From: Mesorhizobium sp. B2-7-2
GTDB lineage: Bacteria; Pseudomonadota; Alphaproteobacteria; Rhizobiales; Rhizobiaceae
Length of the DNA: 64,000 nt
Assembly: GCF_006440775.1 (NCBI RefSeq)
Contig: NZ_VFTZ01000001.1
Span: 124,001-188,000 of the forward strand
Direction of reading: 5' to 3'
In this document: piece by piece, positions 8,789-16,127 of the stretch
How positions within the stretch are numbered: position 1 is the first letter of the stretch
How the letters are laid out: each line of letters begins with the position of its first letter
Position numbers and translations under genes: made by a program
Notes under the pieces: model-generated
Told to the model about the DNA's origin: nothing
The model's input: the letters and a program-made list of their open reading frames with translations, nothing else
Databases searched by the model: none

Positions 8789-9322
8789 ATGAAAAAGTTC
8801 GCTCTGACGGTCGCCGCGCTCGTGCTGGCGTGGCCGGCCTGGGCCCAATCGACCTCGACCACGGAAAAGACCGGCGTGAATTCGGTTCTGGGCGTTGCGC
8901 CGTCGACGCAGGACTTCATCACCGAAGCAGCCACCAGCGACATGTTCGAGATCGAATCCAGCAAGCTGGCGCTCGAACGGTCCGACGATGCGACGAAGGC
9001 CTTCGCCAAGCAGATGGTCGCCGACCACGAGAAGACGACCGCCGACTTGAAGGGCCTGGTAACTGGCGGAAAGGTGAAAGCCACGCTTCCCACGGCCATG
9101 ACCGACAAGCAACAGTCAACCCTCAACGATCTGAAGGCGCTGCAGGGCGGTGACTTCACCAAGCAATATCATTCCGATCAGGTCGATGCGCACAAGGATG
9201 CGGTCGATCTCTTCAAGCGCTACAGCCAGGGTGGCGACCAGGCCGACCTGAAGGCCTGGGCAGCGGCGACATTGCCGCATCTGCAGCAGCACCTGGACAT
9301 GGCGAACGGACTTAACAAGTGA
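8789..9322 (+). CDS. DUF4142 domain protein, exported
   Basis: A 177-residue protein with a clear signal peptide (MKKFALTVAALVLAWPAWAQ) and a ferritin-like four-helix DUF4142 domain: DFITEAATSDMFEIESSKLA, KAFAKQMVADHEKT and a final LPHLQQHLDMANGL helix. Family members are periplasmic or outer-membrane-associated and often stress induced, without a known activity. The start at 8789 follows the signal peptide and the EcfG-like promoter at 8739-8763; the frame is open further upstream but without a signal sequence. Confidence 0.85.
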   Translation: MKKFALTVAALVLAWPAWAQSTSTTEKTGVNSVLGVAPSTQDFITEAATSDMFEIESSKLALERSDDATKAFAKQMVADHEKTTADLKGLVTGGKVKATLPTAMTDKQQSTLNDLKALQGGDFTKQYHSDQVDAHKDAVDLFKRYSQGGDQADLKAWAAATLPHLQQHLDMANGLNK

Positions 9323-9381
9323 ACCTGTCTGGACTTGGCGTAGGTGCGCATGGCATCCCGTGCCGCCAAGCCGGCTCGGTG

Positions 9382-9406
9382 GGAACCTGGATTGCCCTCA
9401 CCCGTT
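9382..9406 (+). promoter_or_regulatory. EcfG-type promoter with no gene behind it
   Basis: GGAAC at 9382-9386, exactly 16 bases, CGTT at 9403-9406, the best match to the EcfG consensus in the window. The next plus-strand gene starts only at 9958. Between them lies mostly the antisense relic of a methyltransferase. It may be the remains of a lost stress gene, drive a small RNA, or be a chance match. Confidence 0.35.
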
Positions 9407-9542
9407 CGCGGGCATGGCAACCTTGTAGCTTCGAGAAGCGCTGACCAGGGTCGGCAGTTTGACGTCCCGACCGGCAGCCTTTTGATCTTGGGCGGCTACA
9501 CTGTTTGTTGGTTCGTCTTCGAGCGGGAAACGCGCCTGCTCA

Positions 9543-9800
9543 TCAGACGTGAAGCTCTCTTTCCAAAAGCCCAGACCTCAGCGGATATTCCTCATCGTTG
9601 CTGAGGTCTCGCCACAAGCCGTAAGCCCGCACCGGCCCACGGGTATGAGCCTTGGCGCAGGAGTTGTTGCAGCCAAAGGCCTGCACGTCGTTGTCGGCGA
9701 AGCCGAATTCGACCATTAGCTGTTTCAGCCCAGCGGGCGTCTAGCGGTTGTAGTCGTGCGGACGCGCATGCACCCGAAACAGGAACGGCGTTGCTAGCAT
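9543..9800 (-). pseudogene. Relic of a class I SAM-dependent methyltransferase
   Basis: The minus strand reads MLATPFLFRVHARPHDYNR, then an in-frame TAG where the family has a tyrosine or similar residue, then TPAGLKQLMVEFGF and further sequence to about 9543. The motif P-F-x-x-R-V-H-x-x-P-x-D-Y-x-R-Y-T-P-x-G-L is typical of the post-motif region of methyltransferase type 11/12 proteins from polysaccharide and cell-surface loci. The SAM-binding N-terminal half is missing. It lies upstream of an acyltransferase that also modifies sugars. Confidence 0.55.
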
Positions 9801-9957
9801 CGCACAGCTGCCAGATCATGCCGCGAATATCGGCGGCAGCTGCTATCGGTCTTGAGCGGTTGCTGTCTGCTTGATGTTTGCCGGAATCGCATCAAGGCTT
9901 CTTCTGGTGACATCGCGGGTTGACATTCGTGGCTCGCTCGCCATGCTGCATTGCAGC

Positions 9958-11130
9958 ATGAACAGTAGCCTTACCGAGTCAGCACGCATCGAATGCCTGG
10001 ACGGCCTTCGCGCCGCCGCAGCGCTGTGGGTGCTGCTAGGTCACTGCTTGCTCCTGACCGGCTGGCATATTCCGGTGCTTGGCGATCCTGCGCTCGGCGT
10101 CGATCTCTTCATCATGCTGTCCGGATTTCTGATGGTGTTTCATTATCAGTTGCGCCAGGCCAAGGAGCCTTGGCAACGGCCTGAGACCTGGCTCAAATTC
10201 TGGACACGGCGTTATTTCCGCATCGCGCCGCTGTTCTACGTCATGCTGTTCTTCGCACTGGCGCTCGGGCCCTATCTCTATGACTCACGGACGGTCATCG
10301 ATGCCTTCCTGCAGCGCGCGCCACAGGCGCCCGAGCGCTTTCTCGACGGCAGCCTGAAGAACATCGTCGCCCACCTCACATTCCTGTTCGGCCTTTCTCC
10401 GAATCTCGCCTACCGGACGCCGCTGCCGGACTGGAGTCTTGGCCTGGAAATGCAGTTCTACGCAGTCTTCCCGGCGCTCATGCTTTTGGTGCGCCGCTTC
10501 GACTGGATCTGGGGCGCCATCATGATTGCGGCGATCGGCATTGGCTGCGTGCTGCTCCTTGGACAACTATCGATCCATTTCCCTATGCCGTCCTTCCTGC
10601 CGCTGAAGATCCAGGTGTTCCTTTGCGGCATGCTGCTGGCCGGCATCGTGCATCAAAGCCGGCCGCGGCCGCTCCTGCATCTGGCCCTGGCCATGGGGCT
10701 TGCGTCGCTGCCCTTTGGCGACAGCTACGGGCTTTCGAAATTCCTGATACGCGAAGCGCTGGTGCTGGGCTTCTTTGCCCTTGTCCTCTACCGCATGCTG
10801 CCCGGCTTGGCGGGCACCGTTTCGAGAAAGATCGCCGTGGCGCTGGGTGGCGGTGTCTTTCATGTTCTGGGCGAGCTGTCCTACAGCATCTATCTCATCC
10901 ACCTGCTGGTGCTGCAGCCGGTCGCGGCATTCGTCATTGCCCGCTACGGCCAGGAGATGGACGCGCCGCTGCGCTTCGCCATCGTGCTGGCGATCGTGCT
11001 GCCGGTGGTCTTGCTTCTGTCGTTCGTCACCTACAGGGTCATCGAAATGCCTGGCCAGCAACTCGGCCGCACGGTCCTGCGCTGGTTCGCCCGGAGGAAG
11101 CCGGTGCTGAAGCCGAGCCCCGCTGAATGA
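9958..11130 (+). CDS. Acyltransferase family 3 membrane protein (OafA/YrhL type)
   Basis: The protein is 390 residues, with about ten hydrophobic helices. The N-terminus has the family signature IECLDGLRAAAALWVLLGH, with the catalytic-type histidine, followed by LGVDLFIMLSGFLM and the RRYFRIAPLFY stretch. Such proteins O-acylate surface polysaccharides, Nod factors or peptidoglycan at the inner membrane. A soluble C-terminal domain is lacking; the protein ends soon after the last helix with a basic tail. The start is uncertain: ATG at 9943 or 9871 is also in frame, but the family usually begins a few residues before the DGLR motif. Confidence 0.85.
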   Translation: MNSSLTESARIECLDGLRAAAALWVLLGHCLLLTGWHIPVLGDPALGVDLFIMLSGFLMVFHYQLRQAKEPWQRPETWLKFWTRRYFRIAPLFYVMLFFALALGPYLYDSRTVIDAFLQRAPQAPERFLDGSLKNIVAHLTFLFGLSPNLAYRTPLPDWSLGLEMQFYAVFPALMLLVRRFDWIWGAIMIAAIGIGCVLLLGQLSIHFPMPSFLPLKIQVFLCGMLLAGIVHQSRPRPLLHLALAMGLASLPFGDSYGLSKFLIREALVLGFFALVLYRMLPGLAGTVSRKIAVALGGGVFHVLGELSYSIYLIHLLVLQPVAAFVIARYGQEMDAPLRFAIVLAIVLPVVLLLSFVTYRVIEMPGQQLGRTVLRWFARRKPVLKPSPAE

Positions 11131-11194
11131 TCAACGCCGGCATCGGGGTGGACTTCCTCCCGCCGATCGAAGTCAGCGGGAAGAATCCAGATAA

Positions 11195-11512
11195 TCAATA
11201 ATTGCCGTTGTAGTACCGGTCGTCGCAGGGCGCGGTATAGATGCGGCCGTAGCGGTCCTGATAGCGGCAGAGCTGGTCGCCGCGGCGCTGCGGCGTGGTG
11301 GCCGAGCCGACGACGGCGCCGAGCAGCGCGCCGCTCGCCGCGCCAATCACCGTACTCTTGGTGTTGCCGCCGATCGCCTGGCCGACCAGGGCGCCGCCGG
11401 CGCCGCCGATCAGCGCGCCGGTGGTGGCCCGCTGCTGGCCTTCGGTCTGCGTCTCGCAGCCGGCAAGTGCCGCGGTCATGAGCACGGCCAGAATGGCCTT
11501 CTTGATGATCAT
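11195..11512 (-). CDS. Small lipoprotein with glycine-zipper repeats
   Basis: A 105-residue protein. The signal sequence ends in a lipobox (MTAALAGC), so cysteine is lipidated and the protein sits in a membrane, probably the outer one. Glycine-zipper segments follow (ALIGGAGGALVGQAIGG and GAASGALLGAVVGSA), then a tyrosine-rich C-terminus (YQDRYGRIYTAPCDDRYY). It resembles the 17-kDa surface antigen/YMGG type of lipoproteins. A GTG one codon upstream is an alternative start; GGAG is placed suitably for both. Confidence 0.82.
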   Translation of the reverse strand: MIIKKAILAVLMTAALAGCETQTEGQQRATTGALIGGAGGALVGQAIGGNTKSTVIGAASGALLGAVVGSATTPQRRGDQLCRYQDRYGRIYTAPCDDRYYNGNY

Positions 11513-11667
11513 CACTAGAACTCCTTTGAAGCCCCAGGGACTGACGACGGGGGCGAACGGAGCTGAACTGCGGTCGCATTGCGGCGGAACGGCGGCGGAG
11601 CCCGCTCACGAAGTGAATCACGGTTTCGCGGCGGTTGAACGCCATGGTTTCCAAAGAGGAAAGACGT

Positions 11668-11928
11668 TCAGCAGGCGTCAAGCGGAACCATGATCGGAGT
11701 GAGCACCCGCCGGTCGGCTTCTGCCATGACCTGCGCAAGGGAAGTGGGATCAGGAACCGCCTCGCCGTCCTCGATCAGGCCTTCAGCGTGAAAGGCCAAA
11801 GCCTGTTCAGCTAACTCGCGCGCCTCTTCGAGACTTGCTCCAGTCGTGACCACACCGGGAAAGTCAGGAAAGGACACTCCGTAATCGCTGGCGTCCTCTT
11901 TGTGGATCAGCCCGACGTACTGGCGCAT
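11668..11928 (-). CDS. HicB-like antitoxin, truncated and without HicA
   Basis: An 86-residue protein with the HicB-type RNase H-like fold: MRQYVGLIHKEDASDYGVSF, then DFPGVVTTGASLEEARELAE and a C-terminal LTPIMVPLDA. Family members usually continue for about 40-50 residues with a ribbon-helix-helix DNA-binding domain. Here a stop follows at once and no frame downstream carries that domain. No hicA gene is present on either side. The start at 11928 has GAGGAACGGA before it. It is probably a remnant of a toxin-antitoxin locus. Confidence 0.65.
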   Translation of the reverse strand: MRQYVGLIHKEDASDYGVSFPDFPGVVTTGASLEEARELAEQALAFHAEGLIEDGEAVPDPTSLAQVMAEADRRVLTPIMVPLDAC

Positions 11929-11993
11929 TCCGTTCCTCTTGCCGCCCGATCATCGACCGCTAGTTTAAAGCGCCAGCACGACGGCGCAAGACG

Positions 11994-13568
11994 ATGGACA
12001 AGGCTACATCGAACCGCACCACTCCTGAAGGGAGGCGGAGGGTTCGCGCTGCGCAATATCTGCGCATGTCGAGAGAGCACCAGACCTACTCGATCGACAA
12101 CCAGAAAGATGCCATCCGCAACTATGCCGACATAATGGGTTACGATATCGTCGCCACATACGAGGACGCGGGTCGCAGTGGCCTTAAGTTAGGCGGACGC
12201 CCTGGCCTTCAACGTTTGCTCGCCGATGTGGAGAGCGGCCGCGCCGATTTCGAAACCATCGTTGTCTATGATGTGAGCCGCTGGGGGCGTTTTCAGAACA
12301 TCGATGAAAGCGCCTCCTATGAATACCGTTGCCATATGGCCGGCGTTCGGATCGAATTCTGCGCCGAGCAATTCTTGAACGACGGCAGTATCGGCTCGGA
12401 CGTGCTTAAGGCCATCAAACGCAGCATGGCGGCCGAGCACAGCCGCATGCTCTCGCAAAAGACGTTCATAGGGCAGGCGAGGCTGATCCGGTTGGGATTC
12501 CGCCAGGGTGGTAAGCCAGGGCTCGGATTAAGACGCCAGATTATAGACCATTCGGGACGTCCAAAACTTATTCTCTCCGAGCACGAGCAAAAGAGCGTCC
12601 ACACCGACAGAACGATCTTGGTGCCCGGGCCGGCTGAAGAGGTTGCAACGGTTCGGTGGATCTTCCGTCAGTTCGTCAAAACGCACATGACAGAGCTTGA
12701 GATGGCAAGGCTTCTAAACAAGCGCGGCGTGCTGACGGACCTTGGGCGACCATGGAAGCGGGAAACTGCGCGCAGCGTCCTAACCAATGAAAAATATGTC
12801 GGCACCAATGTCTGGAACCGGCGCTCCCGCAAGCTGAAAGCAAAGGCAGTGAGCAATCCTCCTGAACAGTGGGTGCGCGCGGAAGGCGCATTCGAGCCGA
12901 TCGTAGATCGCAGGCTGTTCGATCGGGCTCAAGCCATCCACAGAAAGCTCTATTCGCATCTGCGCGTGAGCAATGATGAGGTTCTGGCTGCACTGAAGAA
13001 GGTCCTGGCGCGTCACGGCGCCCTATCCAGCTCGATCATCGACGCTGCGCCTGATTGCCCCAAGGCCAGCTTGTATCATCATCGCTTCGGGAGCCTTCTG
13101 AAGGCCTACGAATTGATTGGGTATCAGCCGCCCAAGAACTGGCAGTTTATCACATCGCGAGAGCGACTGGCGTCGCTGCGCACACAGGCGATCGGGGACC
13201 TACTGGCCGCGATCGGATGCGTTGGCGGAAAGGCGACCTACGACAGAGAGGCCGACCTCTTGCGGGTCAACGACGAGTTCACGGTTGCGGTCGAAATCGC
13301 ACGCTGCCGCGCTTCCGACCACGGCTACCCTTTCTGGTCCATGGACACCCAAGGCCAGTCGGTGGCCGACATTTTCACCCTGATCAGGATGCGCCCGGGT
13401 GACCTGGTCATTCGCGACTACTTCATTGCCCCCGCTTCTGAAATCGTCGGCAAATCGCAATTGGCCGCGAACAATGGAGCGCAGCTGGACTCCTACCTCT
13501 TCTCCACGCTCGACCCCCTCGTCAAGCTGTCAGCGCGAGCCAGTGCGGAGATCCTATGGTGCGGTTGA
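11994..13568 (+). CDS. Large serine recombinase
   Basis: The protein is 524 residues. The resolvase catalytic domain covers about residues 17-165: AAQYLRMSREHQTYSIDNQ with the nucleophile serine, GRSGLKLGGRPGLQRLL, and VYDVSRWGRFQN. A recombinase domain follows (PAEEVATVRWIFRQFV, LNKRGVLTD, RPWKRETARSVLTNEKYVGT). The C-terminal third has no zinc-ribbon motif; it contains ASLYHHRFGSLLKAYELIGY, found in a group of alphaproteobacterial recombinases, and a last domain of unknown role with VAVEIARCRASDHGYPFW. The next gene overlaps it by 13 bases, so the two are translationally coupled. Confidence 0.85.
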   Translation: MDKATSNRTTPEGRRRVRAAQYLRMSREHQTYSIDNQKDAIRNYADIMGYDIVATYEDAGRSGLKLGGRPGLQRLLADVESGRADFETIVVYDVSRWGRFQNIDESASYEYRCHMAGVRIEFCAEQFLNDGSIGSDVLKAIKRSMAAEHSRMLSQKTFIGQARLIRLGFRQGGKPGLGLRRQIIDHSGRPKLILSEHEQKSVHTDRTILVPGPAEEVATVRWIFRQFVKTHMTELEMARLLNKRGVLTDLGRPWKRETARSVLTNEKYVGTNVWNRRSRKLKAKAVSNPPEQWVRAEGAFEPIVDRRLFDRAQAIHRKLYSHLRVSNDEVLAALKKVLARHGALSSSIIDAAPDCPKASLYHHRFGSLLKAYELIGYQPPKNWQFITSRERLASLRTQAIGDLLAAIGCVGGKATYDREADLLRVNDEFTVAVEIARCRASDHGYPFWSMDTQGQSVADIFTLIRMRPGDLVIRDYFIAPASEIVGKSQLAANNGAQLDSYLFSTLDPLVKLSARASAEILWCG

Positions 13569-14398
13569 AGCGTCGTTTGACCCGCGAAGCGGCCTACAAC
13601 GCGTTGCACGGCAGCGCCCAGAGACACGCCCGCGAAATTGCTGCCGATCAACCTGGGTCGAAGGAGAAGCTGTTCGCACCCAAGCTGTTTCCGGCCTACA
13701 GGGCGGCGTGCAGCAGCAAGCGCGATTTCATAAGAGAAACCGAGGAAGCGGAACGCTGCCTGGTCCGTCTGGCTGAAGCGCTTCGCGTAATAGTTAATGA
13801 CAAAGAGTTTCTCTCGTTGCTCATGTACGAGGGGTTTGCCACCATCCCAAACTGCCTGATGCAAAGGTTACACGACGACGCTACGTTAGAGACGGCAACA
13901 GCAAAGGATGCCGGCATGTCGCCTGCAGGCAGCAGCGCGGGCCGGCAACCTGTCAGCGGGATTTGCCCGGACGTCCTCGCTTTCCTCCAGGACTGCTTTG
14001 TGAAGGTGAAGATCTTCGGATTACTGCGACATGTGCTCCCGGCCAGGCAAATGGAAATTGCCCGACTGATGGTTGCCATGGAGCGGGTCACATTCACATA
14101 CACAAAGATCCTTGTCGCCTTTACGCCGCGCCCTCTGCTGGCCGAGGGCTTCGATCCAACGACAATAGCCAACGTGTCTGAAGATCAACTCGGCGCGATG
14201 ACGCCAGAACTTGGCAGGCTAAGCAGTGAGTTTCTGAGGGCCGTAGAACGGCGTGGCTCTGTGAGGCTGGAACTGGTGGCAGCTCGCCGCTATTTTGAGC
14301 ATCTGATGGATAATTCCAAGGTGGTGCGCTACCTGGCACACAACTTCCCGGACCAATTTGAAGAGTTTCACGGCTTGTCGCCGACCCCAATTAGGTAG
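13556..14398 (+). CDS. Protein with RepB-type plasmid partition C-terminal domain
   Basis: A 280-residue protein that overlaps the end of the recombinase gene. Its second half resembles the C-terminal domain of RepB partition proteins: LRHVLPARQMEIARLMVAM, VTFTYTKILVAFTPRPLLAE and MTPELGRLSSEF. No ParB-type nuclease/CTP-binding motifs or clear helix-turn-helix are visible in the N-terminal half, which is basic (MVRLKRRLTREAAYN). It may be a partner of the recombinase, for example a DNA-binding directionality or synapsis factor; this is inference from the overlap. Function not known. Confidence 0.6.
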   Translation: MVRLKRRLTREAAYNALHGSAQRHAREIAADQPGSKEKLFAPKLFPAYRAACSSKRDFIRETEEAERCLVRLAEALRVIVNDKEFLSLLMYEGFATIPNCLMQRLHDDATLETATAKDAGMSPAGSSAGRQPVSGICPDVLAFLQDCFVKVKIFGLLRHVLPARQMEIARLMVAMERVTFTYTKILVAFTPRPLLAEGFDPTTIANVSEDQLGAMTPELGRLSSEFLRAVERRGSVRLELVAARRYFEHLMDNSKVVRYLAHNFPDQFEEFHGLSPTPIR

Positions 14399-14407
14399 GC
14401 TCGATGC

Positions 14408-14725
14408 TCACTCATCCCGCCAGATAACCCGTTTCTCCCAACGGATCTGAACCAGGCGCCTATATCGGATCGTGTGCGCCTGCTGTCCGGTTGGATGGAA
14501 TAGCTCGGCGTTCATCCACTCGCGGCTGCCGCATTTCTGGCACCTAACCTTTTCCCGAACCTCGTCGATCGTGACGTTTCCAATAACCTCGCGCAGCTCG
14601 AGCGGCTTGTAGAAGCGCTTGAGGTTGCACTTGCCACAGCTGATTCCGGCCACCTGCCCGGCCTCATGAGCATGCATCAGCGTCCAAGCATGGCCTCGTG
14701 GCCACTTTTCGGGTTGTTCCGGCAT
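14408..14725 (-). CDS. Small zinc-ribbon protein of unknown function
   Basis: A 105-residue protein with two CxxC pairs, ISCGKCNLKRFY and VRCQKCGSREWM, that should form a zinc ribbon. The C-terminus is basic (YRRLVQIRWEKRVIWRDE). It could bind nucleic acid. The start MPEQPEKWPRGHAW at 14725 is preferred over 14752 because AGGGG lies just before it. A decayed copy of its 3' end lies at 6047-6100. It converges on the RepB-C gene. Confidence 0.6.
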   Translation of the reverse strand: MPEQPEKWPRGHAWTLMHAHEAGQVAGISCGKCNLKRFYKPLELREVIGNVTIDEVREKVRCQKCGSREWMNAELFHPTGQQAHTIRYRRLVQIRWEKRVIWRDE

Positions 14726-14818
14726 CCCCTGAAATGAGGAACATATTCCCATGCGGTCAAGGGGTGTCTTGACTCTTTGTTCTCTTTTCGTTCACTGTTT
14801 GCGAAAGGAGACAGAAAC

Positions 14819-15106
14819 ATGAAACCGATGCGTGCGACCGAAGCCGAGCAGCCCGAAATCTACGCAATCGACAGGCGCGAAATGCCTGCCATCCGCCGAG
14901 CAGCTCAAGAGATGGCAAAGCACCTGCGTGGACTGTCAGATGTCAGCCAGAAGCAGGCGATTACAGAGCTGACTGTCGCTTGGATCATGGCGATCTACCC
15001 GGACAGCCTTGACCTTGCGATATCGCTTTCCGATGCGATGCGCGACCAGACCGACATCGATTTGCAGCAAGCCTTTGAAACCAGGCGACGGAAATTGAGC
15101 AGTTAA
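14819..15106 (+). CDS. Hypothetical protein
   Basis: A 95-residue, mainly helical soluble protein (MKPMRATEAEQPEIYAID at the start, ending in FETRRRKLSS). No family recognised. The start is supported by GAAAGGAGACAGAAAC before the ATG. Its stop TAA shares its last base with the ATG of the next gene at 15106, so both are probably translated together. Confidence 0.55.
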   Translation: MKPMRATEAEQPEIYAIDRREMPAIRRAAQEMAKHLRGLSDVSQKQAITELTVAWIMAIYPDSLDLAISLSDAMRDQTDIDLQQAFETRRRKLSS

Positions 15107-15603
15107 TGGCGGCCCGCAGCCGTAGCATTCCGCCGCCAACGATGATCGATCGCGATATGCCGCACCAGGTGGCGCTGCCCGACGACATATGCACCGCACA
15201 CAACTTCACGCTGATCCGGCGGTTTCTTGAGGAGCAAGGGCTATTTTGCCGGACGCGATCGGTGATCGCGATCTGGGAAGACGGCAAGCAGGAGCAATGG
15301 CGACTGCACTGTTTCGCTGATCGCGATGCCGCCGCCGCGTTCCTTGGCCACTTCGGCGGGATCATGTTCGATCCCAAGCGAGACAGAGAGAATGGACGCG
15401 CACGTGGCGCCTGGCGTCGCAAGGGCATCTATCGGCGGATTTTCGACATTGGACCGCTCAGTGTGCCGGAGCCTCTCCGCAACGGAACTCAGGCGCGCTC
15501 TGGCCGTACCGTTTCAACGGACAACGATCCCGCCGGCCAGGGCCGCAATAACTCGCTCTCCGGTTTCGACAGATCGAGCCAAGCGCTCCAATCCTCAGGC
15601 TGA
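15106..15603 (+). CDS. Hypothetical protein with extended, antisense-overlapping C-terminus
   Basis: A 165-residue frame coupled to the gene before it (TAATG junction). The first 100 residues look like a folded domain (ALPDDICTAHNFTLIRRFLE, VIAIWEDGKQEQWRLHCFAD, AAAAFLGHFGG). The last 60 are low in hydrophobic residues and run antisense into the 3' end of the SRAP gene by 115 bases. The native stop may have been lost, so the true domain may end near residue 115. No family recognised. Confidence 0.5.
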   Translation: MAARSRSIPPPTMIDRDMPHQVALPDDICTAHNFTLIRRFLEEQGLFCRTRSVIAIWEDGKQEQWRLHCFADRDAAAAFLGHFGGIMFDPKRDRENGRARGAWRRKGIYRRIFDIGPLSVPEPLRNGTQARSGRTVSTDNDPAGQGRNNSLSGFDRSSQALQSSG

Positions 15604-16082
15604 AGAACGACCACCTGGCGATTGTGATATGGCGAGACATCCGGCCCGGGATCGGTCGTCAACATGGTGAAGGTGGGCGGCTTGTTGCCGGCCGCTTCCC
15701 GCCAGAGCCCGGCGATAGCCAGAAAAGGAGCGCCGTTCAGAGCGAAGCGGTGTTTCGCCTTCGGGTATTTGGTGCCAGTGAATTCGAAGAACGCCGAGGC
15801 CGGGACCAGACAGCGTTTGCTGTCGGCGAAACGACGTCCTTCCGATCGGAAGTTGAACACCGGTCCTCCCTTCGGGCCGGCCGGCGGAAACCCAAACGTC
15901 ATCGACGCAAGTTCAACTCCGTCTCCGGCAGCGAGCATGATCGGCGCCGGATCATTGATGCGGATATCGTCAGCTTGGGGAAGATCGAGTTCAGTTTGAC
16001 GAGCCGGGATCTCCAGCGCCAGCGAAGCCATCATCCGGCAATATTCGGCCCAAGCGACATGCTGCTCATAGTCGTTGCACAT
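15489..16082 (-). CDS. SOS response-associated peptidase (SRAP, YedK/HMCES family)
   Basis: These proteins form a thiazolidine crosslink with abasic sites in single-stranded DNA. The 197-residue protein starts MCNDYEQHVAW; Cys2 becomes the reactive N-terminal residue after methionine removal, so the start at 16082 is firm although the frame is open to 16106. Other family residues are in VFNFRSEGRRFADSKRCLVP (Asn and Arg), ASAFFEF with the glutamate and VSPYHNRQVVVL with the active-site histidine. It lies 45 bases downstream of ku on the same strand, so the two DNA-repair genes probably form an operon. Confidence 0.88.
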   Translation of the reverse strand: MCNDYEQHVAWAEYCRMMASLALEIPARQTELDLPQADDIRINDPAPIMLAAGDGVELASMTFGFPPAGPKGGPVFNFRSEGRRFADSKRCLVPASAFFEFTGTKYPKAKHRFALNGAPFLAIAGLWREAAGNKPPTFTMLTTDPGPDVSPYHNRQVVVLQPEDWSAWLDLSKPESELLRPWPAGSLSVETVRPERA

Positions 16083-16127
16083 GCTGTCCCCACAAAAGAA
16101 ATACATACGGGGCAGTCCGTTGCCACG

